Below the pieces are notes generated by a model that searched no databases, was not told where the DNA came from, and worked only from the letters and a program-made list of their open reading frames with translations. From the NCBI GenBank assembly GCA_000727475.1, contig KL647290.1:3917373-3981372 (forward strand): a DNA stretch of 64,000 nucleotides, in the 5' to 3' direction. Made by a program: the position numbers and the translations under genes. Numbering within the stretch: the first letter of the stretch is position 1; the number at the start of each line of letters is the position of its first letter. Source of the DNA: Sarcocystis neurona. Its lineage: Eukaryota > Apicomplexa > Conoidasida > Eucoccidiorida > Sarcocystidae. Of this stretch, positions 47,001 to 60,508 are shown piece by piece.

Positions 47001-50000
47001 GTCCACGCCTGCTTGTAAACCACACATCGCAGGGGACAACTCTGCCACAGAGAAACACTCAAACATGATGGACGGTGCACGGAAGATATCAGCTTTTCTT
47101 TCCTGTGTGTCCTCGATAATACACACCAGCCTCACGCAATTTTCGGCATTGCTGGGCACTCTCGTGGTCGCCTGGGTGGTTTATTCTTCCGTGTGAACCT
47201 TTGGCGGAGCCTAGACATCGTAAAGCGTTTTATTCTGTGGACTAGCAGAACATGCGATGCTCGCGTATTCACAGACGGTTCACCTGTACACACACACACA
47301 CACACACACACGCGAACGCCTGTACGCGTAAGGGCACTGCACACTTGATAGTGCAGTAGCTTAGTACGTGTACAGACACACGTGTGTACACCTGTACGCG
47401 TAAGGGTACCGCACACTTGAAAATACAGTAGCTTGGACTGGGTCACTATGAAACGCACCGACGCGTGACTAACACTTCTCCTCCCTGTAGCTTGAGTATT
47501 TTCTCGATAGTGTGCAACAGGCGTTATTCACTGTTCACCGGGGGACAAAGTTAAGTCTCCACCTATTCTCAAGGTGCACCAAGATTCTTCCCTGGTGTTT
47601 TGCACTTGACGTTTCTCCCCATGCTAATTTCACGACTAGTAACGACTCTCTACATCCCGCGTGCGCACGCGTGTACGTGTGTAAAGGTTTACAGTGATGC
47701 CTCTAAATTTTGAGTGCGTATCTGTATAGTGATCGACGTACAGGTACACATACACGAGAGATGCACGTATGTACGTGTGAAGGTGTGTACGTCAGATTAT
47801 CGAAGTATATGACTTCGTACAGCTTATGAGTGCTGCAGGCATAGACTATGGAGTGCGTCAGTATTCCGACAGACACCCTCTACGAGAACCGCTCTATCCG
47901 CTAAGCATTCATGTGAATCACTGATACAAAGGAATTTTGTTCACTTAGACGACCTGCTACGCTTCACGGCCACTTGCACGTATGCATACGTGTATAGATG
48001 TATACCTGCATATGTGCTTACACAACAGCTTAAATTGCGCACACATTCCGCACACATACTGTGTCAACCCTCCCAAGTACTTAAAACAATAAATATTATA
48101 TATACGCATATATGTACATACGTATATATATATATATGTATATATATGGACGGGTTGACATGTATACGTACATCCTTCACGACGAACAGCGTATGCCTAT
48201 ATGTAGTTACCTCTAACAAACCTGCTGTATAAGGGTATGCACGCTATTATATCTTGACACACTCGCGTCTATTCCCTTTATGCACGTTTGCGTACATATG
48301 TGTGATTTGTTCTCTGCAAGACATAAACAGTGTGGACCGATACCTTCTTTAGTAGGGGGCTACAGGGGACATCAGAATAGAGAATTCACAATCACCTCAT
48401 CGCATGGACCACGAATGACTCCGTTTATTCCAGGAACTGTTCCGCCGGCTTCTGAGTTGTCTTTTTTACATGCCTAGCGGCTGCAGTGGAGGCTGTGAAC
48501 TAAACACTTCTGTACTGCAAAAGGATGGTCCTGAATTCAAGGACGCCGGCTTGCTTAATCATGTGAACAATCTGTTGCTCGGCACCCCACCCTTCTGCCG
48601 ATAGCAAAAGGAGCACTTGAATCTCAATGCTGTTATTTAGGTCGTTTATTAGAAAAGTGGTTCTTGCAGACACCAGTACGTTTGTTACACCGCAGACTAC
48701 ATGTGGTCTCGTTTAGTAATGTATGGATATGGCTAGTGTGCGCGCGTAACAGTAATGCACGGAACTGTCGCTAAGGCGCCATTTTGTCTCTAGTAGCAAT
48801 ATGCACGACACCACTAACAAATGCCGACCTGAAGAGGGTTTCTTCCGCGGCGAGGGTAGTCCACGCACGCAGGTTAGCTCGAACTGCGACGTGGTAGTCG
48901 ACTGGTCAGAGTGCACTTTTTTAGTATTCCCCACACATATGTAGAGGACTCCCAATAACCGATTTATATGTATAGACGTGAAATCATCTTTACTGAAGTG
49001 TGCATACCTCTTCGAGTGTGTAGCTGGGGAGTATAGGCAGTAGCTTTCGTGAGTGATACTGGTGACCGTCTGTCTACCGTTACACACTGCTTACAAAAAG
49101 TGACATCTCCGTAGTAGGGTCCTCTGTAAAGCAGATTGTGCGCATATGTGTATACGTGCAAAATCGCGAGAAAGCAGCAGACCTCCAGTACGACGTTTCC
49201 AGAAAGACAGGCGTGTACATACCTACCGATACTGGGAGGTACGCACACTGCACACATGTGCGAACACGTACATACGACGACGTATGTACGCAAACTCACT
49301 ATGCATCTACGGGTGGGTATTCGCGTCTATTTATTGATATGCTTACGTCCATACCGTTTGCTCCACGTGTATGTAAAATCCATCCACCTTCATGTGCGCA
49401 CGTATCCACGTGTGTGGCTTGAGTGTGGAGGTTCAGCTCTGCGTAGACCCGGCACAGGACACCCCCGCAGCCGCCTCTGTGCGCGCGGGTACATTCACGA
49501 CTACTCTTCCATAAAATCACATCGTAACACCATTGAAGTAGGGAAAAGGAAGATCCGTGTTGCTCTTGAGGGACGTCAGCGTGAATTGCCGAGATGACTT
49601 ACCTCGTAAAATTTGTTCTACACGAGTTCTTTCCTCCACTTCAATTTGTGTGCACATATCTTTTCCAGCGCATGCGGTTGCTGGCGGCGCACGACTCTAT
49701 TCCTGCTGTTGTACATAGGTGTGTCTGAATTTCTACGGTAGAAGCGTTGACCACCAAGAGGCGCAGGAAGACGTAACTTTTTCAAATGGGTCGTATTTAT
49801 GTAAGGGCTGCAGGGAGCATTTCGTCTTCCTCATCCTTTCACCATTTCCGTATCAACTCTATGTTCCTCTGTGTGAAAGAGGTTCACTCTCCTGGAATTC
49901 GGCTCGCTTTTCTGCTTACAGCGCAGCGTGTGCGTGTACCTCGCCTATAGCGTGCATGAATTTCTTCTTCCGTTGTAGTAAGCTGCACGGCGCACGCTCT

Positions 50001-50040
50001 ACGTGGTACGCATTTTCCCTCATGCTCCCGTAACGGCACC
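44061..50040. other. Repeat-poor intergenic DNA, no gene recognised
   Basis: The composition is balanced, without CAG runs and with only small TA tracts (for example 48090-48150). Open frames are short and cannot be joined by convincing splice sites. It contains a 72-bp-period duplication at about 47310-47440 next to a (CA)n run at 47287-47311. I see no gene, RNA gene or transposon in it. Confidence 0.45.
47319..47440. repeat. Second 72-bp-period tandem duplication
   Basis: CCTGTACGCGTAAGGG occurs at 47319 and again at 47391, followed in each copy by CACACTTGA and CAGTAGCTT. The copies differ by scattered substitutions. A (CA)n run immediately precedes the first copy. Confidence 0.85.
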
Positions 50041-50937
50041 GTATTTCCTTTCTTGCCACGCCTTACCAGTGCAAAGGCTCTGTTTTCCGAGTGCTTTCTC
50101 CCCTTCCCTCCGATCGTTGTCGGTTCGACGCAGCCAGCCTTCACCTTCCATGCATATGTTTGCTATCGCCGTCGTGTGTCGTCTCCCTGACAGGGCTCTG
50201 CCTGTGCAATCAAACCTCACACCGGGTCACACCCCGCACTGTGATCGTCTCTCTTCGTTGTATTCAATTCTTGGTATGCCCCCGTCTCCATCTCTCTTTC
50301 CCCATTTCGCCCGACCAAGACCTCTACTTTTCACCTTTCATCCTCAGTTGTACAGTTCTCTGCCGTGCGCTGTTGTGTCGGTGTTCTGGCTTGTCCTCTC
50401 TGTTGCCACACGCTGGCTTCATTTTTTCCTTACGTGTTGCTTCCGTGCCATCCTCCAAATGAATCGACGTTGCCACAAACGCTGTCCACCAGCGGGTCAT
50501 GCACGCGAAATTTCTTGAACTTTGCGGGGATTCGCTGTTTTCCACATCCCCTTCACCGCTGCCGCTCCGCAACGTCCTTTCGTCTTTCTTTTCGTTTGCC
50601 CCTCGGCTTCTCTCTCCGTCCCTGTCTGGACGAGACAGCTGCAGCACATTTACTCACCGGCGTTTGTTAATTATCTCTTCCCTTTTTGCCCTTTGCATGT
50701 CCTTTTCCGTTTTCTTTTCCCCCATTTTTGCCGATAGGCCCTCCTGTTTCGCTTTTTCTTTTCTCGATTTGCCTCTTCTAAGACTGCCGTTCTCTTTATC
50801 GCGCCGCCGTGCTGTGGCGGACGCACACCCTAAGGAAAGGCGCGACACTTACAAACAGCGGAGCGGGAGCTCTTTTGCATAGATGGCAAAAGACACTTGG
50901 ACGTGAAGGAAGTGCATCTTTCTTTGTTTCTGACAAC
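50041..50937 (+). promoter_or_regulatory. CT-rich upstream region of SSRP1
   Basis: About 800 bp of strongly pyrimidine-rich DNA (CTTTTCCGTTTTC, TCTCTTTCCCC and similar) leads up to the ATG at 50938. It probably contains the promoter and 5' leader. No defined motif is claimed. Confidence 0.4.
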
Positions 50938-53900
50938 ATGGCAGAGACGCTGCCGCCTCTGACTCCTGCTGCCGCCGCAGCCCCTCCTGTTGCTGCGGCG
51001 AAAACAAACGCGCCTGCGTCCTCTGCTGCGGGGGGGCCCACTATCTCTTTGGGCAACATCCGCGGCTTCGGAAGAAATGATCCTGTCAGCTTCCGAATAC
51101 ACTGTAAAGCAGTGTTATTTCTTGTGTGTTGGCGTATTACGCGTTCTGTGTGTTTTTCCTGCTAAATGCCGTAGAACGCGTACAACAATAGGTTCACCTA
51201 GTGCACGTATATACGTACGTAAATGACGAATACGTATACACATTCATCCATTCATATATATATATATATATGTATGTATGCAAGTAGATCTCCGCACGCA
51301 GACAAGACCGACTGCTCGTTTCTGTCGTGGTGGCGACTTTTCCGCCGTCTTCTGAGTCCTACTCGTGCAGTTTGCCCACGCAGAACTCTGCGCTGCTGTC
51401 TCCGTATCTGCTTCTGCTCGCGGGCTTCTCACCGCCGCTGTTTTCTCCTCTGGTGCCGTCTTGGCCTCTGCTACCGTGGTCGTGCGTCTCTTCCTGCGGC
51501 GCCTCCCTCGATAGCTGCTGCTACATCTCCTGCTATGTTTCTGCAGGCTCTCGTGTGCCCCTCTGCTCCTGCGTCCCCGTCTACTGTCTCACCGTCTACT
51601 GTTTCCCCATAAACTGCTGTATCTGTGTGTCTGGTGCTGTCTCTCCGTAGGCTGCTGTTTTTTGTTTGCTGTTCTCTTTTTGGCTGGCGCTGCTCCTTTC
51701 CGCTTTGCGTTTTTCTCGACCGCAAGGCGTATCTGTCTTCCCGCGTAAAGGCAGCGCGTCGTGCCCCCAAGAACGGCTCTGCAGTATCATAAGATGTAGC
51801 CTCAGCAGTTACTTGTGCTGCGTCGTTGCTGCTGGTGCCGCCCCTCCGCCTCGTTCTTGACATCTTCGTCTTCCTTTGCTGCCGCTTCTCTCCTTCGTGT
51901 ATGTTTTGCTGCTGCCGCCCCGCCTGCTGCTCTTTCCTCGTTTTTCCCCTCTTCCTCATCCTCCTGCCGCTATCCGTTCGTCCTTCGCTTGTTGCTGCTA
52001 CCTTTTTTCTGTCCTCCCTGCTTTCCCTTGTGTGCCTTCTCGTGGCTCACTTCGGCTGTGGCGGTCTCCTTTATCCAAACCCTGCAGCGCTGGTGCCCCC
52101 GTGGCTCCTGCTGCCGCTGCTGTTGCTGCCGCGTGTCGGCTTCTCCCTCGTCACGCGTTTCCTGTTTTGCTCGTCTTTCTCTTCTCCGTAGCCGTCCTCT
52201 TCGTCCTTTCCTTCTTTTCCCGCATTTTTATGCGTTCCTCCGTCTCCGGTCGGTCTACTTGCCTTCGGTTTTTCGCTGCTCAGGGCCTGTTCAAAATGAG
52301 CGGAGACCTGTTCGGATGGAAGAACAGGAAAACTGGGAGCGTTCACCAATATAAAGCGAGTGACGTTGTGCAAGCCGAGTGGCTGCACGCAGGTGCAGAT
52401 AGTTACCAACTGCGTATCTTACTCGGGCCGCACAAAAACGACGCCATCGTCAGATTCGACGGATTCCACGAGAAGGTACGAAAAAGAGAAAAAGAAAAAA
52501 ACAGAGGGGAAAAAGAAGAAGAAGAGAGCCAAACAAGGAGGAATATGGGGGAGCGGAAGCGAGAGGAGAAGGTGGGCGAAGGAGATCTGCGTGGAAGATA
52601 GGGAGGGCAGTCCAGCGCTGGAATTAGTTAAGAAGATATGACGTGTTTTCCACCTCGAAGAAGAAATTTTTTCGCGGGCCCGTCTCTCTCCGAACAAGCG
52701 AATCGCTGCTGCTGTGTCCTGGAGAGCGACAAGGGAAACTCCGTCTCTTTTTCCGCCTTTTTCCCCTCGTCAGCAGATAACAGCAACACACTGCAACTTT
52801 GCAAGCACATTCCTTCCGTTCCGTCGCGCCGCTTTTTCAGAACAGAAACGTCGTCTTATAACTACTGAGAGCCAATTTTTAGCGGGTACCACCCACATTT
52901 GGTTTGCACCAGTTCCTTTCTCTGATGATGGACGCCCCTGCTCGACCTGCGGACAGACTATAGAGAGACGTGTGCTCCTCTTTTCGGGTGCTCTTCCCTC
53001 TGCATGCTTCCTGTCTTTCTGCGTCTCCGTCTGCTCCAGAAAGTCTCGTCGAGGACCTGCTTTCCGTTCTCTTCTTCTTTTACCTCTCCTGTCTTTCTTC
53101 CCTTTGCTTTCCGTGAATGGATGCTCGGGAGTCCTTCGCAATTACGCCTGGAAACCGAAGAGTCCTTCCCCTTCTCCTCGCCCACGTTTTCTGCTGTTCC
53201 TCTCGCTGGTCGCCTTCTCTGCGCACTTCCTTCTCCCCTTCTCTGTGTGGCGCAGTTTCCTGTCCTTTCTGTGGCAACCCTACCAACCGCCAGAGAGGCC
53301 AAGTTCGACAATCTTCTTGGTCTTCTGCAGCAGACTCGTTCCCTCCTTTAATGCTGCCATTCCCCCCTGCTGCTGCCCTGCACAAGTGTTTCACGTGCTC
53401 GCCGTGTGTCGTCTGCCTTCCCTCCGTCTCCGTCTCCTACTCTTTCCGTTTTCTTCCCCCGTCCAGTCTCTCTCTATCTAGCGGCGTACGCAGTTGCTTT
53501 TGCTGTTAACGTGTGTCTCGCGCGCTGCACTTCCTGCGGCGCTGCTGCACTCGAGAGCCTTATCCTTCTCCCGGTCCAGCTTTTTGTGCGTTCGCTTGAC
53601 CTTTGTCCTTCTTTTTAACGGTGGCACTCACTCGCATGCGCTGCCTTTTCTTCCTTCTCCTCGTGCCCGTGTTCCTCCTCTTCGCACTTCTCTTTCCCGT
53701 GTGGCCAAATTTGTCCCCACTTTCATCGTTCTCCTCCCACGCGCAGCAACTCACACTTTCCGCACCTTCTTTTTCGGAGTCACTCTCGTCGTGTTCTTTC
53801 TCCTCTGTGTGTTTTCTTTTCTTTTGTGTTCTCCTCGGCTGCCCAGCACTTCGCGGAAATCAGCCGACACTTCGAAGACCACTTCAAAGTGCCGCTAACG

Positions 53901-54070
53901 CGACTGCAGCAGGCTCATCGAGGATGGCACTGGGGTGACGTTGGCATGGAAGGTATTTTCTTCCGCTTCCTCTTCTTCGTCTGCAGTTTCGTCTTCCTCC
54001 TCGTCTTCTTCTTTCTCTTCTTGGTCCCTTCTCTTCTCGGCGTTCGCCCATATACGTGTAGAAGCTTTAC

Positions 54071-54106
<36 letters not shown>

Positions 54107-54661
54107 NNNNNNNNNNNNNNNNNNNNNNNNNNNNNNNNNNNNNNNNNNNNNNNNNNNNNNNNNNNNNNNNNNNNNNNNNNNNNNNNNNNNNNNNNNNNNN
54201 NNNNNNNNNNNNNNNNNNNNNNNNNNNNNNNNNNNNNNNNNNNNNNNNNNNNNNNNNNNNNNNNNNNNNNNNNNNNNNNNNNNNNNNNNNNNNNNNNNNN
54301 NNNNNNNNNNNNNNNNNNNNNNNNNNNNNNNNNNNNNNNNNNNNNNNNNNNNNNNNNNNNNNNNNNNNNNNNNNNNNNNNNNNNNNNNNNNNNNNNNNNN
54401 NNNNNNNNNNNNNNNNNNNNNNNNNNNNNNNNNNNNNNNNNNNNNNNNNNNNNNNNNNNNNNNNNNNNNNNNNNNNNNNNNNNNNNNNNNNNNNNNNNNN
54501 NNNNNNNNNNNNNNNNNNNNNNNNNNNNNNNNNNNNNNNNNNNNNNNNNNNNNNNNNNNNNNNNNNNNNNNNNNNNNNNNNNNNNNNNNNNNNNNNNNNN
54601 NNNNNNNNNNNNNNNNNNNNNNNNNNNNNNNNNNNNNNNNNTATACGTGTAGAGTACTTAC

Positions 54662-54700
<39 letters not shown>

Positions 54701-57700
54701 TTCCCTATCTTTTTGAGTAGTTACCGGTAACGCAGATGTATGTAGAGATAGAGAGACGTACATCTGCAGACGACAGTGTCGCTCTTCTTCGCCTCTTCCT
54801 GCGTCGCTCTACGTTTACGTATAAAGATATCTACGTGAGGTGTGGGGTGACACATGCTTGGGTGATTTGCTTTCCTCTCTTTGTGTGTACCGCGTGTTTC
54901 TTGTCCACACCTCTCGACATACATTCTTTCAAAGCGAAAGAAACGTATAAATATAAATACATGTTTGGGTGCGTGTTTACGTTCGTATTAGCATGCGTGT
55001 CCATTCGTAGAATGTGTCCTAGGCCTGGAACGAGATTCGCTGGAAAAAACGTGAACCTTCTCTTGTAAATCGGACGCCGCCTGCATACACTGACAAAGGT
55101 TTACGTGTAAGCTTGCATGTATGCGTGTGTGTGTCTATATCTGTAATATATATATATATGTATATGTATCTCTCTCTCCCAGGATGTATGTAGAATATGT
55201 GCTGGTAGTCCTGGTGCTCTGTTGCTGGTGCTTTTCGTAGTGCTACTCCTAACATATCGATTGAGCTGCTCCTGCTGGTGTTGCCGGTCCCGACGCGACG
55301 GTTGTCACTGTTCCGGGTGCGGGTCAGGAAGGGTGTTGCTGCTTTTGTTTCCCTTCTCCCCGCATGTGCGCGTCGCCACCGCCACTGGCTTCTTGGGCTG
55401 GGCTGCTTCTTGGTGGCTGCTGCGCCGGCTCTGTCGCCGCTGCGGCCGTTCTGCCTGTCGCCGCTGCTATTGCTGCCGTTGTTGCATCTCAAGTTGCTGT
55501 GGCTCTGTGTGTGTGTGGTGGTGCTGCTGCTGGGGCTGCTGCTGGGGCTGGTGCTGGTTCTTTCGATAAATGGGCAGGAAACAACATGCAGCTAAAAGTG
55601 AATGGCTGCCCGGCGTTCGATATCCACGCACAAGAAATCGCGCAAGTGACAACGCCTTCAAAGAACGACTTGGCAATTGAGTTGATTCAAGACGACACCA
55701 GGTCTTCATCTTTTTTTCTTTTGCTCGCAGTGTGTCTGCTTTGCCTTTGCGTCCCCGCTGACTTCGACTCTTGCTCTGTCCTTCTGTCTTCGTGGATCTC
55801 CTTCGGTCCTTTTTGGTACATATCCCTTCAGTGTTGACTCTGTACACATCTTTTTGCGTGCACACGGGTTTGCGCATATCCGTCTGTGTGTCTGCCTCTC
55901 CTTTTCTCTCTGTCTTTCTATAGACAACACAGCACGTTCTCTGTCTCCTTGTGTGGAACTTCGTATGTACATTCTTTATCTGTGTGTGTATGTGTCGCCT
56001 GGTAGGTACTATTATTCAAATAGCTTGGAATCAGTAGGTATATGTTCACATTTTTGCCGGTGTATATGTATGCGCAGTTCTATTAAACAGCAACCTGCAT
56101 TCGTCTATATGTCTTCCCCATATGCGTCCTTATCTGGCCTCTCCCCCGTAGGGACGTTCCTCTCTCAACGGTGTGTGTGTCCTCCTCTTGCCTCTGGAGT
56201 AGAACTGTACGCGGTTTTCCTTATTTTAACCTCCTGCAAAATAAGAGCGGCTCTCTCTGTGCATACATATATATATATATATCTACATGTATAGCGCCCT
56301 CGCCCTACAACACGTGTGGCTTCTTCTGTGTGTACGTGCTGTACCACGTAGAATGTCACCTACATATATGTAGCCCCCTCCGTATAAAGACGTATTTTCC
56401 TTCGTTTCTTTCCTTTCGTTTCGGCGTCTCTTTCTCTCTCTATATATGTGTGTCTGTCTTTCCGTATATCTTCAAAGTATGTGGTGCTTTTGCTGGATAT
56501 GTGTGTGTACACCTCTTCACGTTTGCGTGCCCTTCGTTGCGTGTACGTGTCTTCTTCTTCCTTTTCTCTGCCGGCGTTTCTTCGATGTGCGGCTGTCGCA
56601 GAGACCAGTCCGAAGACCAGCTGCTGGAGATTCGCTTCTATCAGCCGTTCGCGGGGGACGAAGACGCAGAGGGACCGCTGCAGCAGCTCAAACAAGTAAT
56701 CTTCCCCTCCTTTTCTTCTCATTCTCAGCAGCAGCAAGCGCGTCATGACGCCAGGAGTCCGCTGCAGCCTCCTTCTCTCTGTTTCTCTACGTATGTACAT
56801 ATGTATTTATATTGTATGACGTATGAATGTGTCGCTGTTTGTGTCTTTCTCTGATACGCATCTAATCATATATATATGTGTATATGTCTGTGTAGGTGTG
56901 TATCTCTCTCTCTGTGGCATACATGTGTATACATGCATGTGTAGATGTTTATCTCTGTCTCTCTTAGGGAGATATATATATATATATATGCATATGTAGA
57001 TGTGTCTGTCTGTCTGTCTTTCTGTATGTGGGCTGACGTCTGTATCTCTGTCTTTCGTTATCTGCGGCTGAGGGGTGCCTTCCGTCGATTATTCTCTTCG
57101 TGAATTCCCCATGTATTATATTTATATGCACGTGTCTGCATGCCTGTCCTACATAGGGGTCTGCGTGTATGTGTGTGTGTGTGTGTGTAGATTGTGTTGT
57201 CGGTGTTGTCTGCTGTGACATTCTGTCTCTGGTCGCAGTGTCTCTGTGTCTGTGTCTGAATTTCCTCCTCCGCTTTTTTGTCTTCGACGCGTGTGCGGAA
57301 TGTGTGACTACTGCAGCTCTGTTCCTGCCACGGGGGGAGGCTGCGGGAAGGGAAAAGGGGGGGGAGGGGGAAGGGAGGGCAGGGCTTTGCTGTTCTGCAC
57401 TTTCTCCGTCTGTCGCCCTTCGCGCGCCCGCAGGAGAAACGACTGCTGCGTGCATATATTATACACGTGGGGAAGCCACTACGACGTCAGCCAGAGTGCG
57501 CACGCAGGCGTACGCGAAGAGGCGCTTGTGTGGGGGTGCGTCGTGGTGAGGCGTTCCTCGCTGCAGTTCTGCTGCTGCTGCGGAAGAAGATACGTTGCTG
57601 TTCTCTTTTCTTCTTCTCCGCAGAAACTCGTGAGGAAGAGCGGAGTGGCGGAGACGAAGACTGACAGCGTCGCACTTCTCAACGACGTCCCGCTGTTGGT

Positions 57701-60476
57701 GCCGCGCGGTCGCTACGAAATTGACATCGGCCGCAGGGCCCTGAAATTCCACGGAAAGTCGTACGATTACACTATTCAATACGTCAGCATCAACAGGTAT
57801 ATCTCCACGCCGCCTCTGTCTTGTCCTCCTTTCCGTTGTCCGCTCCCTCCTGGTTGATGGGACTGACGTCCTGGTGCAGGGACAGGGAGGGGGGGAGGTG
57901 ATTACGCCGGGGTCTCTCGAAAAACAGCTGTGAAGAAAAATTTATTCGAACCTTCATAAAACTCTATGAACTCCTAATAAGGATACATCTCTCTCTCTGT
58001 ATATATATGTATAGAAGTGTCCTTGTATGCGTTTCTATATGTATGTGTTTGTGTTCTTGAGAATATATATTTATTCGTATATATATGTATAGGTGTACAC
58101 TCATGTGTGTATATATATACATGAGCACACGTGGATATACGTATATATTTGTATCCACGTATATAAATGTGTGTATGGATGTATATACGTCTCCTCTACA
58201 AGTGTCTGGGTACACCCGTGTATACATCCGTAAACGTGGGAAGCAGGCAAATAGATACACACGTGTGTAAAGGGAACATGGTATGCAGAAGTGTGTGTGC
58301 ACCTATACATATATATCCATATATATAGTAGATGTATACACATATAGAGTATCCAGACGTAGATACGTGTGTTTGCCTACAAAATATGTGTGTGTACGTG
58401 GTCATATGTGTACCTATGCGTGTATACCTCTGTGTGTGTGTGTGTATATATGTGAGGTTAAGTGGCAGCTGTCGTTTTTCTGGTGCGAGTCTCTTGTGGA
58501 GGCTGAGCGGCTTTTTTCCTTTTTATAGAGAACTGTCATACCTCCCACTTTCTGAAGGGGGTAGTTGTTAAACTCAAGTAGAGGGGGCTGTTTTTCTTCG
58601 AACGCGTGAACGGATATGACGCGCATGCGGGCGAGACGCCTGATGCCCTGCATCTTCCGTTTACTGCAGCATACGTCGTCAGTACACGAATATAGGCGCG
58701 CTCACAAGCGAACACATTGGCGCGCATATATATATACATATATGTGTATACATACATTTGCGTGTATGGATCTGTACGCCTCTTTAAGTCTGTGTCTGTC
58801 TGTGTACGTGTGTATGTGTTTGGGTATGTATGCATGAATGTATGTGTTTATGTACGTATCTATGTGTCTGTGTATCTATGTATGTATATGTGTATATAAG
58901 TATAGATGTACATATATATATATATGCATCGTCATATATAGCGACGCGTACGCACGTGCGTCTAGGGTTCTGCTGTATCTGACTCTATCTTCCTCTACAC
59001 ATATGTGCGTATACGCATGCAGACACAGATACACAGGTGTAACTTTTGAACACGTATACGCGCCTCTTTCTCTATATAATCGTAGGCAGCTGCATATGTG
59101 TGTGTTGTTGCTTTATTCGTGTGGAACTCCTTCTTTTTCAGTTCGTCTCTCTCTGTCGTTCTCCTCCATCTTCTCTTTCCGGCGTGCGCTCTGTCCCCGC
59201 CATACGTCTTTGGCACGTCATACGTACGCCTATGCATGCGAGCGCTCTTTTTTTGCGTGAGACGTGCCTCTCCACTTGGCTAAAGAAAGAGTTCCATCTT
59301 TCTCGTCCTCCAGAAAATTTCTTGAAAGACGGGGCCTTTGAACTCCTGTGACGGTTGAGCCTGATCGCCGGCTGTGTCACACCGTTCGACCACCAGCTGC
59401 CTACCGACGCCGCACGCGTAGACAGCAGCAGCAGCAGCAGACACGTGCCAAGCGGAAGACTCTCTAGAGAGACACTGTGAACACACATTAGGAGGATAGG
59501 CTGAACCACAGCGACGCTGAAAGGCGAGGATATTTACCGGCCTTCTTATCATCGAGGATGTGCTCGAGTGCCTTGGTATAATATACGTGCAGAAAGGGAT
59601 CCGTATCAGGACACGTATCTCCTTAATTACAGAGACAGACGCACACATGCGTACTTCAAACGTAAGTACTATACATATATTTATGCGCGTACATATATAT
59701 ATCTATATATATGTATGTATGTATATATACGTAACCATACATACACGTATATATATTTATATATATATGTGTATATGCTTACGTATGTGTACATTGGGAG
59801 AGAGACAAATATGCGCCTGTAGTACGTGTTGCCATCTATTTCGTAGTCCGTGTGTGCATGTGTATTCTCGCATTCGTGCAGAGAGAGAGAGATAGTCAGG
59901 GACATATATGTGCCTCTATTAAGACGCGTGTGTTGACGAGGGTACCGGCGCGCAGCTGCCTTCTGTGTCCCTCTGTCTCTGGTATACCGTCGTGTAGAGG
60001 ATGTATATATGCATGCATTTGTGCACGTGTTGAAGAGGGGGAGGTGCAGGCGGACAGGTTTGCTTCCCGCTGCTTCTTCGTGTATCTGTGCGTGTGTGTG
60101 TTTGTGGTGTACGTACACCGCAGGATGTTTCTGGTTCCCCGTCCGAACTCCCCACACGTGAACTTCATTCTTTCGCTGGAGAACGCGATGCGGCAGGGCC
60201 AGACTTCATACCCTTTCGTCGTAATGCAGTTCGACAGCGAGGCTGTTCAGAGGGTCGAAGTGAACCTCGAGCCGGCCACTCTGCAGCAACGCGGCCTCGA
60301 GAAACTTTTAGAGGGTGCGTCGACGTCTCTTTTGCTGCTCGTCTCGCTCGCTCCATGCCGTTTGCCTCTTCCTTCTTCTACGCGTCGCTTCTTCGTGGAC
60401 ACACGTCTATACATGTACACCTGTTTACATATATAGATACCTGTATGTGTACATTTAAGTATGTACATACGAATAC

Positions 60477-60508
<32 letters not shown>

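Noticed and set aside
44061..50040. Search for transposon remnants (reverse transcriptase, integrase or LTRs)
   Set aside because: No conserved enzyme motifs and no paired terminal repeats were visible. The only repeats are short tandem duplications.
53826..54763. Frames crossing the N gap with Tyr-Ile repeats
   Set aside because: They consist of unknown bases and (TA)n. Only 53847-53952 is supported as an SSRP1 exon.
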